Assembly: GCF_014639235.1 (NCBI RefSeq)
Contig: NZ_BMFU01000001.1
Coordinates: 930,001-994,000, forward strand
DNA: 64,000 nucleotides
Direction of reading: 5' to 3'
Source of the DNA: Paenibacillus silvae
GTDB taxonomy: Bacteria; Bacillota; Bacilli; Paenibacillales; Paenibacillaceae
How positions within the stretch are numbered: position 1 is the first letter of the stretch; each line of letters starts with the position of its first letter. The position numbers and the translations under genes are program-made. Below, piece after piece: positions 8,416-16,456 of this stretch. The notes beneath the pieces were generated by a model. The model had not been told where the DNA came from and did no database searches. It was given only the letters and a program-made list of their open reading frames with translations.

Positions 8416-9315
8416 CTATGCTGATTGATTGTGTTGCTCCGGCCTGCGGTCCCGGCCGATCATTTCTATCTCTCGTTCACCAATTCGCCCCTTGATACGG
8501 CTAACCAGCTTGGCTCCATTGATTGGAAGTTGTGATGGGATTCTCTCCAACTCATAGTTGCTTGTCATGATCGTCACTTTCCCCTCGCGCTCCCGACCGT
8601 TCAGGATGCTAAACAGCTTATCTTCTGCCCAATCCTTGTACTGTGCGGTGAATATGTCGTCAATCATCAAGATAGGCACCTGACGGAATCGTTTGAGTAC
8701 CTCAGACTCGCTTTCATCTGCTTTTTTACCGTAGGTCTCTTTAATTGCGCCAAACAGATCGTCCTCAGTCACATAGATTCCCGGTATCTTCCTGTGAGCC
8801 AGCGCATTGGCGATACATACCATCAGGTATGTCTTCCCTGTCCCGAATGCTGATACGTTTTTCTCTTGCGCTCGGAGATCGTCACCAAAGATGTACATCC
8901 AACTCCCTTTTTCCATGTGATCCTTAATGTTTCTCACAAAGTCCATAGCCAATTTGAGTTGCGTTTCGTTCTCCTTATCAATTACCGCCGTTTTAAAGGT
9001 GTACTCCTTTTCATCAGGAGCAAGACCATCTCTAGGGTTGTAGTTCTGGAACTGCCGCTCATAAAAGCAGTCACATAGCTTTACCGTTGTAACCTCCCGT
9101 TTCATGGGTGTGCCATCAGGCTTCTTGTATTCGTCGTCTTCCACCCAGCGGAGATCAGTTATCGTTCCTGTGTATTTGCATTTGGGACATCCCTCATTCG
9201 AAGTTGCGGAGTTGCTGTTCAAAGTCGTCGGGAACAATGACCTTCCGACTTCCTGGAGTTCCGATGTATTCTGCTGGCTTCTGAGTCGTTCGATCCGGGC
9301 TAAAATTCCGTTCAT
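8416..9315 (-). CDS. DnaC-like replicative helicase loader (AAA+ ATPase)
   Basis: 299 residues. The N-terminal region has a zinc-binding CPKC ... CDC set (about residues 43-76). The ATPase core has Walker A FGTGKTY, Walker B ILMIDDIF and sensor 1 TIMTSNYE, then the C-terminal arginine-rich segment (SRIKGRIGERE). It loads the host DnaB-type helicase at the phage origin. The ATG at 9315 has GAGG four bases upstream. Its first 122 bases lie inside the 3' end of the initiator gene in another frame, an unusually long overlap. Confidence 0.9.
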   Translation of the reverse strand: MNGILARIERLRSQQNTSELQEVGRSLFPTTLNSNSATSNEGCPKCKYTGTITDLRWVEDDEYKKPDGTPMKREVTTVKLCDCFYERQFQNYNPRDGLAPDEKEYTFKTAVIDKENETQLKLAMDFVRNIKDHMEKGSWMYIFGDDLRAQEKNVSAFGTGKTYLMVCIANALAHRKIPGIYVTEDDLFGAIKETYGKKADESESEVLKRFRQVPILMIDDIFTAQYKDWAEDKLFSILNGREREGKVTIMTSNYELERIPSQLPINGAKLVSRIKGRIGEREIEMIGRDRRPEQHNQSA

Positions 9316-10060
9316 TGATCCTCGACCTTCCACTTTGACCGCCTCCTTGTATGACTTTTAGCTTCCGTTCCTCTTCTTGAACCCGATTAACAACCCAGTT
9401 CAAAATGGCTCGGTAATCACTTGCATACTTTTTCTTGTTTGCACCCTTGTAGTTATCCAATATCTCTATCATCCGTTTGACTCTATCTTCTCCGTGCTGT
9501 TCTACCAATTTGTCGTATTCTGATTGAGTCATAGAAACGAATTCAGCAAATTGAATTTTAGGTACACTCTTTTTATCTTTTTCATTCTTAACATTGTTAT
9601 CATTCTTTACATTCTTGTTTATATTGTTGGGTTGTCGTTGCTTTCGCGCAGGCTTCGTCTCCTTTTCGTCGTTGCTTTCGTCGTTGCTTTCGTCCGATTC
9701 TGAATCCTGATAAACCGCGTAGTTAACGACTTCAATCAGCATTCCATGCGTTGCTTTCGTCGTCGTGATCATCGTTGCTTTCGCGTTGCTTTCGTGACCA
9801 CCTTCATTGGGTTTTCGTAGCCAGTCAATTACTTGGTAGACTTGATCCTTCGTCGGCCTGACTGTCCGAGCACCCACACGCCACTTGCAGCCCTCAATTA
9901 TGTCCGGTATGGATAGGCTCATCTGCCCTCGCTGCAACCCTTTGTATTGAGAATGCTGCGCAGATATGAGCAGAAACATCCATACCTTGATGTAAAGGGG
10001 TGGCTTGTCCCAAATAGCGCTCTCGATGATTTTTCTGTGTAGCCGTATCCAACCGTCCAT
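9194..10060 (-). CDS. DnaD-like phage replication initiator
   Basis: 288 residues. The N-terminus (WIRLHRKIIESAIWDKPPLY, then KVWMFLLISAQH) is the winged-helix domain of phage DnaD/DnaB-like initiators. The middle is a low-complexity Asp/Glu/Ser/Asn/Lys linker (about residues 118-165). The C-terminal helical domain (LDNYKGANKKKYASDYRAIL NWV) is the DnaD-type DNA-binding part. It should bind the iterons inside its own gene and recruit the DnaC-like loader encoded next. AGGTGG precedes the ATG. Confidence 0.88.
   Translation of the reverse strand: MDGWIRLHRKIIESAIWDKPPLYIKVWMFLLISAQHSQYKGLQRGQMSLSIPDIIEGCKWRVGARTVRPTKDQVYQVIDWLRKPNEGGHESNAKATMITTTKATHGMLIEVVNYAVYQDSESDESNDESNDEKETKPARKQRQPNNINKNVKNDNNVKNEKDKKSVPKIQFAEFVSMTQSEYDKLVEQHGEDRVKRMIEILDNYKGANKKKYASDYRAILNWVVNRVQEEERKLKVIQGGGQSGRSRINERNFSPDRTTQKPAEYIGTPGSRKVIVPDDFEQQLRNFE
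9540..9794. other. Probable phage replication origin inside the initiator gene
   Basis: The 11-mer CGTTGCTTTCG occurs six times without mismatch, starting at 9636, 9670, 9682, 9749, 9773 and 9784, all in the same orientation. It is followed on one side by about 90 bp of AT-rich sequence (9540-9630). Iterons plus an AT-rich unwinding region within an initiator gene is the arrangement of lambda O/ori and several Gram-positive phages. The repeats encode part of the linker (DESNDESND), so protein repetition alone could explain two copies but not all six in different codon contexts. Confidence 0.75.
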
Positions 10061-10071
10061 AATTGCACCAC

Positions 10072-10269
10072 CTAAGCTCCTTTTTGATTAGCGAAGTATT
10101 CCTCGATCTCCGCTATCCTGATCTTCGACCACCGGATAAGTTCCTCGTTAAACTCCATTGCGCCGCGGTCGTCAAACCTCTCTGCATGCTCATAATCAAT
10201 GCCAGCACGTTCCAATGTGTCTTCCCACACCACTAATTCCAGTCGCATCAGTTCGTTGTTATCCGTCAC
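10072..10269 (-). CDS. Small helical phage protein
   Basis: 65 residues from a GTG at 10269 (VTDNNELMRLELVVWEDTLE), preceded by AAGGAGG at nine bases. It overlaps the end of the upstream gene by 11 bases. Charged and helical. Function unknown. Confidence 0.65.
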   Translation of the reverse strand: MTDNNELMRLELVVWEDTLERAGIDYEHAERFDDRGAMEFNEELIRWSKIRIAEIEEYFANQKGA

Positions 10270-10579
10270 TTGATGTACCCTCCTTGGGTATAGACTCGCT
10301 AACCTTCTGGCAACGTGATAAAGGAATAGTGTACAGTTCATTTTCGAACTCTAAACTTGCATACCATCCACCTCTATGCCATTGAATGTTGTTTACCTGT
10401 AATTTGAACTTTAAGAAGGAGAATTGTGTCTCATTCGTCACGATCACTGTGTCGCCAGGTTTGATATCAGGCTCGTACTTCCCTTGATCGATTGCATCCA
10501 ACACCCACGAATGTACCTCTGGTGGCACATCTTCGTTTGCCAAGTCATACAGCAGTTTATCAGCATCGATCAGTTTCAT
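10259..10579 (-). CDS. Phage protein of the 'MKLIDADKLL' type
   Basis: 106 residues. The N-terminal MKLIDADKLLYDLANE is a lead common to small phage proteins. The second half is a beta-rich module (DTVIVTNETQFSFLKFKL ...). The ATG at 10579 has GGGGAGGAAG upstream. Function unknown. Confidence 0.72.
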   Translation of the reverse strand: MKLIDADKLLYDLANEDVPPEVHSWVLDAIDQGKYEPDIKPGDTVIVTNETQFSFLKFKLQVNNIQWHRGGWYASLEFENELYTIPLSRCQKVSESIPKEGTSSDG

Positions 10580-10616
10580 GCTTCTTCCTCCCCAGGTAGG
10601 TTGATACGCCACTCTA

Positions 10617-10844
10617 TCATTCTGTATCCGCTCCTTCCTTAACCAACTTGCTTTTAAATATCAGTTCTCCAGCCGCACATACGTATTCTTCACCTGTGAT
10701 GTCCATATGTGCACACACAGCATCTACAACCTGTTTCGTGACTTCTACCTTTGTGCTATATGTTTTGCCACCGTCATTGCTGTATCCGGCGAATATGGAC
10801 CCTGTAATTGGACTGGTGGATATGATTAGTTTGTTGAGTTTCAT
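10617..10844 (-). CDS. Small phage protein (DUF7446-like)
   Basis: 75 residues starting MKLNKLIISTSPITGSIFAG, the beginning typical of a widespread small phage family (I think DUF7446; not checked). It overlaps the upstream gene by four bases. Function unknown. Confidence 0.72.
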   Translation of the reverse strand: MKLNKLIISTSPITGSIFAGYSNDGGKTYSTKVEVTKQVVDAVCAHMDITGEEYVCAAGELIFKSKLVKEGADTE

Positions 10845-11419
10845 TGTTCCGCTCCTTCCTTGGGAGCCAACAACTGCTCAGAGGCCATTTTCAGCGCTAC
10901 CAAGTATGATCTGAGACGCGGCTGTGTCTGTCTTCCGATGCTGTACATCCATTCCCAGTAGTCAGGTTCGATTTCATATAGCCATTTTGCATCATTTATT
11001 ACATCAGCCCATTCTTGTTCCTTATCAATGGATCTGGCTGATTCGAATAGCTCTCTCATTTCATCGTGATCATAGATCGCTCCGTCAACTTTCAATTCAT
11101 TCAACCACTCTCGGAGACTCTTTACTGCTACTTCTGAATCAAAATAATATTTATCTTCATGGTAGGCACTCAATTTTTCACTGAAGTAACCCATGCTATA
11201 GTCATTAAATGCGTGAACATCCGCTGTCTCTGTGAAGCTGAACAATGCTTCTCCCAAATCACCTGTTACATACATATTTCTTCCGTCAAAGACGAATCGT
11301 ACATAGTACGCTATAGATTCAGGACGCCGCCAGATCAATTCTTTGATTACACCATGGTCGGTGTAGGTTGCTTGGTGATTATGGAACCAACGTTCACGGA
11401 TTTCAGTCTCATTGATCAT
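10841..11419 (-). CDS. Phage hypothetical protein
   Basis: 192 residues, acidic and Trp/Tyr-rich (IRERWFHNHQATYTDHGVIK; PDYWEWMYSIGRQ). No motif known to me. AGGAGGATATACAAG precedes the ATG. A hairpin with stem GAGGCC/GGTCTC (about 11,434-11,456) lies in front of the ribosome site. Function unknown. Confidence 0.7.
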   Translation of the reverse strand: MINETEIRERWFHNHQATYTDHGVIKELIWRRPESIAYYVRFVFDGRNMYVTGDLGEALFSFTETADVHAFNDYSMGYFSEKLSAYHEDKYYFDSEVAVKSLREWLNELKVDGAIYDHDEMRELFESARSIDKEQEWADVINDAKWLYEIEPDYWEWMYSIGRQTQPRLRSYLVALKMASEQLLAPKEGAEQ

Positions 11420-11516
11420 CTTGTATATCCTCCTATTTGGGGAGACCAGACCTGATCCGGCCTCGCTTCACTGGGTTTATTCAGCCGATTGGTCGCCTTC
11501 GGCCAATGATTATCGT

Positions 11517-11804
11517 TTATCCCATTTCCTTCTGCCAATCAGCAAAATAAATTTCACCAGTTTCGATATTCTGCAAGTGTCGATGCTTCTCATGGTCGAT
11601 AACTCTTATCCCATACTTTTCAAGCATTTCTGAGTTCCACTCATTGTCTTGTGTACCGCTAAAGATCAAGTCGTATGAATCTCTGTTGTTTTCATAAACA
11701 TCAAATTCATAGTTCCATGCCGTATAAATAGCTTCCACAATGTTGTCTGTCATTAGTGGAATGAATTCGCCACCGTCCCAATCCCATGCCGCAAATTTAC
11801 TCAC
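11517..11804 (-). CDS. Small phage protein
   Basis: 95 residues from a GTG at 11,804 with AGGAGGG eight bases upstream (VSKFAAWDWDGGEF ...). Acidic and rich in aromatic residues. The longer ATG frame overlaps the neighbour and lacks a ribosome site. Function unknown. Confidence 0.65.
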   Translation of the reverse strand: MSKFAAWDWDGGEFIPLMTDNIVEAIYTAWNYEFDVYENNRDSYDLIFSGTQDNEWNSEMLEKYGIRVIDHEKHRHLQNIETGEIYFADWQKEMG

Positions 11805-11832
11805 CCGTTTATCCCTCCTATATGTCCAGTAC

Positions 11833-12102
11833 CTAGCAAAGCTCACTTGTAACAGCTAAAATGTCCGCCTCTGGCTTATTAAAATCTTCAAGCGCTTCGG
11901 CGTGAGTCCTGATTTCTCCGTCATCTGATCCAGCTCTAGCATGTATGACCAATGCGTAATCTCGCTCAACCTCCTTGATATCTTCCTTCAACGTGTCGTC
12001 ATGCTCGTCCGCTACCAACTCAACATACTTTCCTATTGCTTGTTCCTCATTCTCTGCTTTGATCAAGGCATAATATGGGCTGCTGATTTCGAAATATCTC
12101 AT
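11833..12102 (-). CDS. Small acidic phage protein
   Basis: 89 residues (MRYFEISSPYYALIKAENEE ...), a mixed alpha/beta fold with many Glu/Asp. The ATG at 12,102 follows AAAGGAGA. Function unknown. Confidence 0.68.
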   Translation of the reverse strand: MRYFEISSPYYALIKAENEEQAIGKYVELVADEHDDTLKEDIKEVERDYALVIHARAGSDDGEIRTHAEALEDFNKPEADILAVTSELC

Positions 12103-12129
12103 TTGGATCAATCTCCTTTGTTTTTGGTT

Positions 12130-12474
12130 TTATATGTCCAGTACAGCCAATAGAGCTGCCTTACATATTGCTTCAGATACGTTTTTACTGGTATAAACCT
12201 TCCTGCCGATGTACACATCCACTTCACAAGCTGTGTTGTGCATCTTCATCTCCCATGCCCATTCCTTTTGCACGGTCTTTATTACTTCCCATGCTGCGGA
12301 CATGTCCGTGCTATATCTTTTCGGGCAACCTTCAAATTTCGGACCCAGTTTGATCCAACCGTCTTTGAATTCACCCGGTTCATGTCCCATCACTTCAATG
12401 GCTACAATCAAATCCAGATTATTTCCGGGCTTTAGTGCCAACACTTGCTCCCGGGTCAACGCTGTTTGTGTCAT
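12130..12474 (-). CDS. Phage ABA-sandwich domain protein
   Basis: 114 residues. The pattern LTREQVLALKPGNNLD, AIEVMG, YSTDMSAAWEVI and final SEAICKAALLAVL matches the phage ABA-sandwich family (PF18066 as I remember it), common in Gram-positive prophages with unknown role. Four-residue spacing to the next gene and a strong ribosome site support it. Confidence 0.82.
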   Translation of the reverse strand: MTQTALTREQVLALKPGNNLDLIVAIEVMGHEPGEFKDGWIKLGPKFEGCPKRYSTDMSAAWEVIKTVQKEWAWEMKMHNTACEVDVYIGRKVYTSKNVSEAICKAALLAVLDI

Positions 12475-12487
12475 CTATATATCCTCC

Positions 12488-12772
12488 CTAAAACGGAATG
12501 TCTTGCATCTCGATTACGTGCCATACATAACCATCAACTTGGGCTGTGCCTCTGAACTTCGGATAATACTCAGTGCCATCTATATTCCAGCCTGTTCTAA
12601 CAACCATGAACCGCAGGAAAGTATCTGGACTGGCTGCCCCCTCAAGTTTCATCACCCACATAACCACCTGACCATCCTGCACACCACAGGAGACGATTTT
12701 ACTGCCGTATGGTACTGATACGTGTTGAATCTCTTCAGATGGCTGTATGACGTATTTATGAATGACTGCCAT
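12488..12772 (-). CDS. Small beta-rich phage protein (DUF7352-like)
   Basis: 94 residues. It has the start AVIHKYVIQPSEEIQHVSVP, a central GQVVMWVMKL and the final GYVWHVIEM. This is the layout of a common phage family with unknown function. AAGGAGGATATAAC precedes the ATG. Confidence 0.75.
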   Translation of the reverse strand: MAVIHKYVIQPSEEIQHVSVPYGSKIVSCGVQDGQVVMWVMKLEGAASPDTFLRFMVVRTGWNIDGTEYYPKFRGTAQVDGYVWHVIEMQDIPF

Positions 12773-12795
12773 GTATGTTATATCCTCCTTGGTCG

Positions 12796-13125
12796 CTAAA
12801 ATAAAGTCGGTTGTTCCGATTCATCCTTCAATCTATTCTCCGCTTCTTCATAACTCATTCCGGTCTCCAACTGTAGCTTGAAAATTCCCACATCTTCTTT
12901 GAGCATGGCGTGTGTTTCTCGTAGCCGAGGAATGCCAGTTTTCTCAAGAAATTCAATTTCTCTGATCACCCTGGACTGTTCTTTGCGAGAACAGACATTG
13001 TATTCATGCCTGCATTGCAACAACTGCTTTTCAGCACTTTGAATGTCTCGTTCAAAAGCTACAATAGTCTCAAGGATATTATCGATAGAGAATTGAATTT
13101 CATCAGATTTTGTCCAACCGCTCAT
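12796..13125 (-). CDS. Coiled-coil phage protein
   Basis: 109 residues, nearly all helical with heptads (IVAFERDIQSAEKQLLQCRH; VIREIEFLEKTGIPRLRETH). GAGGTG lies seven bases before the ATG. It overlaps the zinc-ribbon gene upstream by 23 bases. Function unknown. Confidence 0.7.
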   Translation of the reverse strand: MSGWTKSDEIQFSIDNILETIVAFERDIQSAEKQLLQCRHEYNVCSRKEQSRVIREIEFLEKTGIPRLRETHAMLKEDVGIFKLQLETGMSYEEAENRLKDESEQPTLF

Positions 13126-13252
13126 TCAGCAACACCTCACTGTTTGTTCCGCCACATTCTGGGCAAGCTGGTTCCTCAAGTTCGTTGCCCTGGTTTTGCG
13201 AGATTGCATATTTCCGACCGCACTCACATTTGTAAGCTTCCCAATTTGTCAT
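13103..13252 (-). CDS. Zinc-ribbon phage protein
   Basis: 49 residues with CEC(G) and CPECG pairs, a small treble-clef or zinc ribbon. I take the ATG at 13,252 (AAGGAGG with an 11-base gap) over an upstream ATG at 13,318 that overlaps the ASCH gene. A hairpin GAGGTC-TATG-GGCCTC (about 13,276-13,291) lies just before the ribosome site. Confidence 0.7.
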   Translation of the reverse strand: MTNWEAYKCECGRKYAISQNQGNELEEPACPECGGTNSEVLLNERLDKI

Positions 13253-13292
13253 GTGTGATATATCCTCCTTAGTAGGGAGAGGCCCATAGACC

Positions 13293-13766
13293 TCAACCCA
13301 CGATTTTGTTCGTTTCATCCCAATTCCATAGACCTTGCTGACCTTTAGCCACTATCGGTTCTTCAAGACGTTTAACATCTGACAATTCCCACGCATACCG
13401 TCCGGGTGTGAAGTCTCCAAAATCGCATTCAGGTGACCAAATCAATCTTTTACCTTCCAACTCATAACCATCCGTCCACGTATCCACCGATTGATAACAG
13501 TTTGTCAATTCAGCCGTTGCCACAACCACACCTGTAGGCATCAGATCTAAAGCACCTGCTTGTATTCCAAAATGGTCATAGAATGCAGCGAATATTGCTT
13601 TCTGTATATCAAGGTCTAAGGAGACAATAACCTCATGAGGATCTTTTTTAGCTGCATGGATAGCGATTGGACCACGATAATGTGTCTTCCATCCACGCGT
13701 TTCGAATCGTTTTGCGCCAATCGCTATTAAAGTCGCCCAAGGTTGATGAATGGTTATAGCCTTCAT
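13293..13766 (-). CDS. ASCH-domain protein
   Basis: 157 residues. It has the family start KAITIHQPWATLIAIGAKRF ETR, a basic groove segment (HYRGPIAIHAAKK), and the final GQQGLWNW. ASCH domains have a PUA-like beta-barrel and are thought to bind RNA or modified nucleotides. In phages they are usually small stand-alone proteins such as this. Confidence 0.87.
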   Translation of the reverse strand: MKAITIHQPWATLIAIGAKRFETRGWKTHYRGPIAIHAAKKDPHEVIVSLDLDIQKAIFAAFYDHFGIQAGALDLMPTGVVVATAELTNCYQSVDTWTDGYELEGKRLIWSPECDFGDFTPGRYAWELSDVKRLEEPIVAKGQQGLWNWDETNKIVG

Positions 13767-14029
13767 TGTTTCCCCTCTCCTTCCTGACCCACAGGATCAA
13801 ATTCTTCACGCCCTACGGCTTCACGCAGCACATTATAAATCTGTGATGCAATCACCGTGTTGGCTGTGTTATGCATCAGTTCGTTGAGGTAGTTTGACAT
13901 TACATTTTTGCTACGTTGTTCCTTTTCAAGCTCCTTGCGGAGCCGATCCCGTTCTGCCTCCAAGCTGCATATATGACAAGTATCGTTTTTCATGATCGGC
14001 ACCATGTGTTTGCAATAATCTGTACTCAT
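13763..14029 (-). CDS. Phage protein with N-terminal Cys pair and coiled coil
   Basis: 88 residues. A CKH ... CHIC cluster near the N-terminus may bind zinc and is followed by a coiled coil (SLEAERDRLRKELEKEQRSK). AAGGAGGAAGAATAGTC precedes the ATG. It overlaps the ASCH gene by four bases. Function unknown. Confidence 0.7.
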   Translation of the reverse strand: MSTDYCKHMVPIMKNDTCHICSLEAERDRLRKELEKEQRSKNVMSNYLNELMHNTANTVIASQIYNVLREAVGREEFDPVGQEGEGKQ

Positions 14030-14031
14030 GA

Positions 14032-14247
14032 CTATTCTTCCTCCTTGACCAGATTCGTAGGATACACATCGACAAATTGCATGGCGTCTTCCCAGATAGC
14101 CGCATAAATAATTTCCTCACGTTCATCCGCTGTCTTGCCTTCCAACTCTGACAACTCTATATCAACACTTCCCTGTCTACGCGCACCCGGGAAGCCGATT
14201 GACATTTCCCAATCAACAGTTAAAACTCCATTTTCCTGATCTTTCAT
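14032..14247 (-). CDS. Small phage protein
   Basis: 71 residues (MKDQENGVLTVDWEMSIGFP ...). The ATG at 14,247 has AAGGGAGG nine bases upstream; a longer frame starting at 14,328 lacks a ribosome site and overlaps the next gene. The C-terminus (ADEREEIIYAAIWEDAMQFV) is helical. Function unknown. Confidence 0.68.
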   Translation of the reverse strand: MKDQENGVLTVDWEMSIGFPGARRQGSVDIELSELEGKTADEREEIIYAAIWEDAMQFVDVYPTNLVKEEE

Positions 14248-14263
14248 CTTGTACTTTCCTCCC

Positions 14264-14449
14264 TTAATCTCGTATCCGTTCATACTCCGCATAAAATTGC
14301 TGCGACCACATTTTCTCGCGATCTCCAATCCAGTCCATGGGCCTAAAGTAAACCTGTTTGTCTACACACTCACAGATGGCAAACACCTCATGTCCGTCTG
14401 CTCGGTGCTTGTAAAATCGCTCAAGCGTCGTGATGATTGGTATGCCCAT
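14264..14449 (-). CDS. Small phage protein
   Basis: 61 residues (MGIPIITTLERFYKHRADGH ...). Preceded by a hairpin GAGGTC-CATAG-GGCCTC (14,470-14,486) and AAGGAGGGATATACAG. Function unknown. Confidence 0.68.
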   Translation of the reverse strand: MGIPIITTLERFYKHRADGHEVFAICECVDKQVYFRPMDWIGDREKMWSQQFYAEYERIRD

Positions 14450-14500
14450 CTGTATATCCCTCCTTGGTAAGAGGCCCTATGGACCTCAAACCCTTCTTTT

Positions 14501-14716
14501 CTACCAGCCGCCTAATTCATCATCAGTGAATCCAACTGTGTAGTCCCATTCTTCCGTCTGTCCTCCAGGCTGTGTTGCGTGTGCAAACCTATCCCATTCC
14601 TTATGAATCAACAATGCTGATATTCCCATGCGTTTTTTAGTCTTGCGTGATACCTTACCTTGGGTTCTATGTTTTTTTAAATACCGCCAGTCCTTACGTT
14701 TCATCTTTCCCCGCAT
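14501..14716 (-). CDS. Small basic phage protein
   Basis: 71 residues starting MRGKMKRKDWRYLKKHRTQG; the first half is highly basic and the second acidic. The ATG at 14,716 is set by AGAGGAGAG eight bases upstream; the longer frame enters the neighbour. It may bind nucleic acid. Family not recognised. Confidence 0.62.
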   Translation of the reverse strand: MRGKMKRKDWRYLKKHRTQGKVSRKTKKRMGISALLIHKEWDRFAHATQPGGQTEEWDYTVGFTDDELGGW

Positions 14717-14759
14717 TGTGTTATCTCTCCTCTGTATGGATTTATCGAGTCTCACCTTG

Positions 14760-14990
14760 CTATTCTGGTAGATCAACTTTCCCATTTTCGTCATGAACAT
14801 CGAAGTATTCGCCTGAATACTCGTAAGTTCTCTGTCTCAACTCCAGTATTTTTTTCAACGTTTTGCACTGGTAGACTCTCATGTCTTGGTACTTGCCCTC
14901 GATTCCAGTAAACGGGCCTCTGTACCAGCGAGATAATCGGGGATGCTTATACACGGTTCGATCACCTTTACGTAAATGATATTGAGACAT
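14760..14990 (-). CDS. Small phage protein
   Basis: 76 residues (MSQYHLRKGDRTVYKHPRLS ...), with an SH3-like beta start (GDRTVYKHP ... WYRGPFTGIEG). Preceded by a hairpin GGGC-TTAG-GCCC (15,010-15,021) and AAAGGAGAG. Function unknown. Confidence 0.68.
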   Translation of the reverse strand: MSQYHLRKGDRTVYKHPRLSRWYRGPFTGIEGKYQDMRVYQCKTLKKILELRQRTYEYSGEYFDVHDENGKVDLPE

Positions 14991-15022
14991 GTGTTATCTC
15001 TCCTTTGGTGGGCCTAAGCCCC

Positions 15023-15229
15023 TTATTTATTGCCGTACTGTTCAAGCAGCTTCGTGATTAGAACATGGTTTATATCCTCCCATATACATCCGCTGTTCTT
15101 GAGTTGGATAATCTTCTGATTTCCAGCTTTGATTGCATTGTTCCAGGCCGTTTCTATTTGCTCACGTGTAACTCCGTTATCAAAGCACCAAGCTTTAGCT
15201 CTGTTCCTACGTCCTTCAAACTGGTGCAT
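15023..15229 (-). CDS. Small helical phage protein
   Basis: 68 residues (MHQFEGRRNRAKAWCFDNGV ...). Preceded by a hairpin GTGGGT-TTAG-GCCCAC (15,247-15,262) and AAAGGAGAGATAAC. The hairpin and ribosome site are nearly identical to those of the neighbour at 14,990, so leader and start regions have been duplicated. Function unknown. Confidence 0.68.
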   Translation of the reverse strand: MHQFEGRRNRAKAWCFDNGVTREQIETAWNNAIKAGNQKIIQLKNSGCIWEDINHVLITKLLEQYGNK

Positions 15230-15278
15230 GTTATCTCTCCTTTGGTGGGCCTAAACCCACATAGTGTGTCCCTGCCTC

Positions 15279-15446
15279 TCAAAATAGGGTTAATTGCTCG
15301 CATTCTTTCAGCTTTGCTTTCACATCCTCCAAACATTGGAGATAACCACTGTTGTATCCGTGCCCACCACCATGTTGATCGAGAAAAGCCCATAAGCTAT
15401 ACTTTTTCATTTCTGCATTAATCCACTCTTCGAGAGATTGTTTCAT
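15279..15446 (-). CDS. 55-residue phage protein
   Basis: Encodes MKQSLEEWINAEMKKYSLWA with a Gly-rich HGGGHGYNSG centre and LTLF end. AAAGAGGAAGGG precedes the ATG by eight bases. It fills an otherwise empty gap in the operon. A GGGAG...CTCCC hairpin precedes its ribosome site. Function unknown. Confidence 0.7.
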   Translation of the reverse strand: MKQSLEEWINAEMKKYSLWAFLDQHGGGHGYNSGYLQCLEDVKAKLKECEQLTLF

Positions 15447-15550
15447 GTCTCTTACCCTTCCTCTTTGGTATGGTCGGGAGTGTGTCTTGTCTCCCTTCCT
15501 CTGTTATCCCACCCTTGGGTGTATCCTCCCTTAGATGGTTTATTGGTGGG

Positions 15551-15955
15551 TTAAACTAACTTTGCTTGCTGCCAGAACCCTCTAGCGTCCGCGTTGGCGT
15601 GTTTGTTCTTCTCCATGAGTCGTTCATATGACTCGCGCCCATATCGCTCAATCTGAGCCTGTCTGTGCCGTACAATGTCGTTTATGAGTAACTGCACGTC
15701 TTCGTGGCAATAAAAGTTCCGTTGATGCGTCCCTTGTTGTTTGTAACTCTCCGTGATATCTGTTAAGAGGTTGAAGCGATAGGCGAGATGTTTCTTGCCT
15801 GCGTGGTTGCTGATCCGAATGCTGTTCGATACGCCATAGTCCAGTTTCAAGTAAACACTTTGTGTGGAGTATGCGTCATATCGCTGTACAACAAATCCAT
15901 GTTCCTTGGCGGCTTTCACTACTTGTTTAGCGAGTTGTTTGATTGTAGGGGCCAC
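15551..15955 (-). CDS. Phage hypothetical protein after HNH gene
   Basis: 134 residues from a GTG at 15,955 (VAPTIKQLAKQVVKAAKEHG ...). The GTG follows GGGAGG by seven bases and lies two bases after the HNH stop. The longer frame would cover half of the HNH gene in another frame and is not supported. The C-terminal half is helical and basic (DIVRHRQAQIERYGRESYER). Function unknown. Confidence 0.7.
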   Translation of the reverse strand: MAPTIKQLAKQVVKAAKEHGFVVQRYDAYSTQSVYLKLDYGVSNSIRISNHAGKKHLAYRFNLLTDITESYKQQGTHQRNFYCHEDVQLLINDIVRHRQAQIERYGRESYERLMEKNKHANADARGFWQQAKLV

Positions 15956-15957
15956 AT

Positions 15958-16371
15958 CTATTCCTCCCTGTGGGTTATGCGTTGTATTGGTGATAACTCC
16001 GGCATGCCTAGCTTCATGCAGCGTACATGGTCCTGTAATATGGGCATCCATGTTTTCTTGCTGCTGTGTACCAAGTCGTGCATTTGCTTGCTCAATAAGA
16101 TGCAATTGTCTACCTCGTATTTGCCGCCTTGCGATCCGTACACGATGCGGTGTAGATGCAGTCCGGGTCCCGGCACGCCACTCAGGGCGCACCAGTTTCC
16201 CCCGTCACGCTCGATTACCGCTTGCCGTACCTTTTCCTTGGTCATGTACTCGGGATCGTCCAGAGCGTGGTTACGGCGTTTCTTTGGGGCTTGTTCCTTG
16301 CGGTTGTGGTGTGACAGGATGTTCATGCGCCAAGGCATGATGTTCTTTTCCTTCTTGCGTGCCAGTGACAT
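15958..16371 (-). CDS. HNH endonuclease-like protein
   Basis: 137 residues with a basic N-terminus. The HNH core is about residues 60-105: CALSGVPGPGLHLHRI (first His pair), YEVDNCILL (Asn) and SKQMHDLVH (last His). HNH enzymes nick or cut DNA, and in phage early operons some assist recombination or packaging. AAGGAGGAAGAGC precedes the ATG. Whether it is active is not known. Confidence 0.8.
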   Translation of the reverse strand: MSLARKKEKNIMPWRMNILSHHNRKEQAPKKRRNHALDDPEYMTKEKVRQAVIERDGGNWCALSGVPGPGLHLHRIVYGSQGGKYEVDNCILLSKQMHDLVHSSKKTWMPILQDHVRCMKLGMPELSPIQRITHREE

Positions 16372-16456
16372 GCTCTTCCTCCTTCGTAAATGGGCCTATA
16401 CTCGGTTCTCCTAGTGGGCTATAGTCGTCGTAGAATAGGGTGTCTGCGTATCTCAT
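16271..16456 (-). CDS. Possible small protein overlapping HNH start
   Basis: A 61-codon frame beginning MRYADTLFYDDYSPLGEPSI whose ATG overlaps the SSB stop (TGATG). The first 28 codons look protein-like and lie in the gap before the HNH gene. The rest overlaps the HNH gene in another frame and is low-complexity. Translational coupling to ssb is the only support. Confidence 0.35.
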   Translation of the reverse strand: MRYADTLFYDDYSPLGEPSIGPFTKEEEHVTGTQEGKEHHALAHEHPVTPQPQGTSPKETP

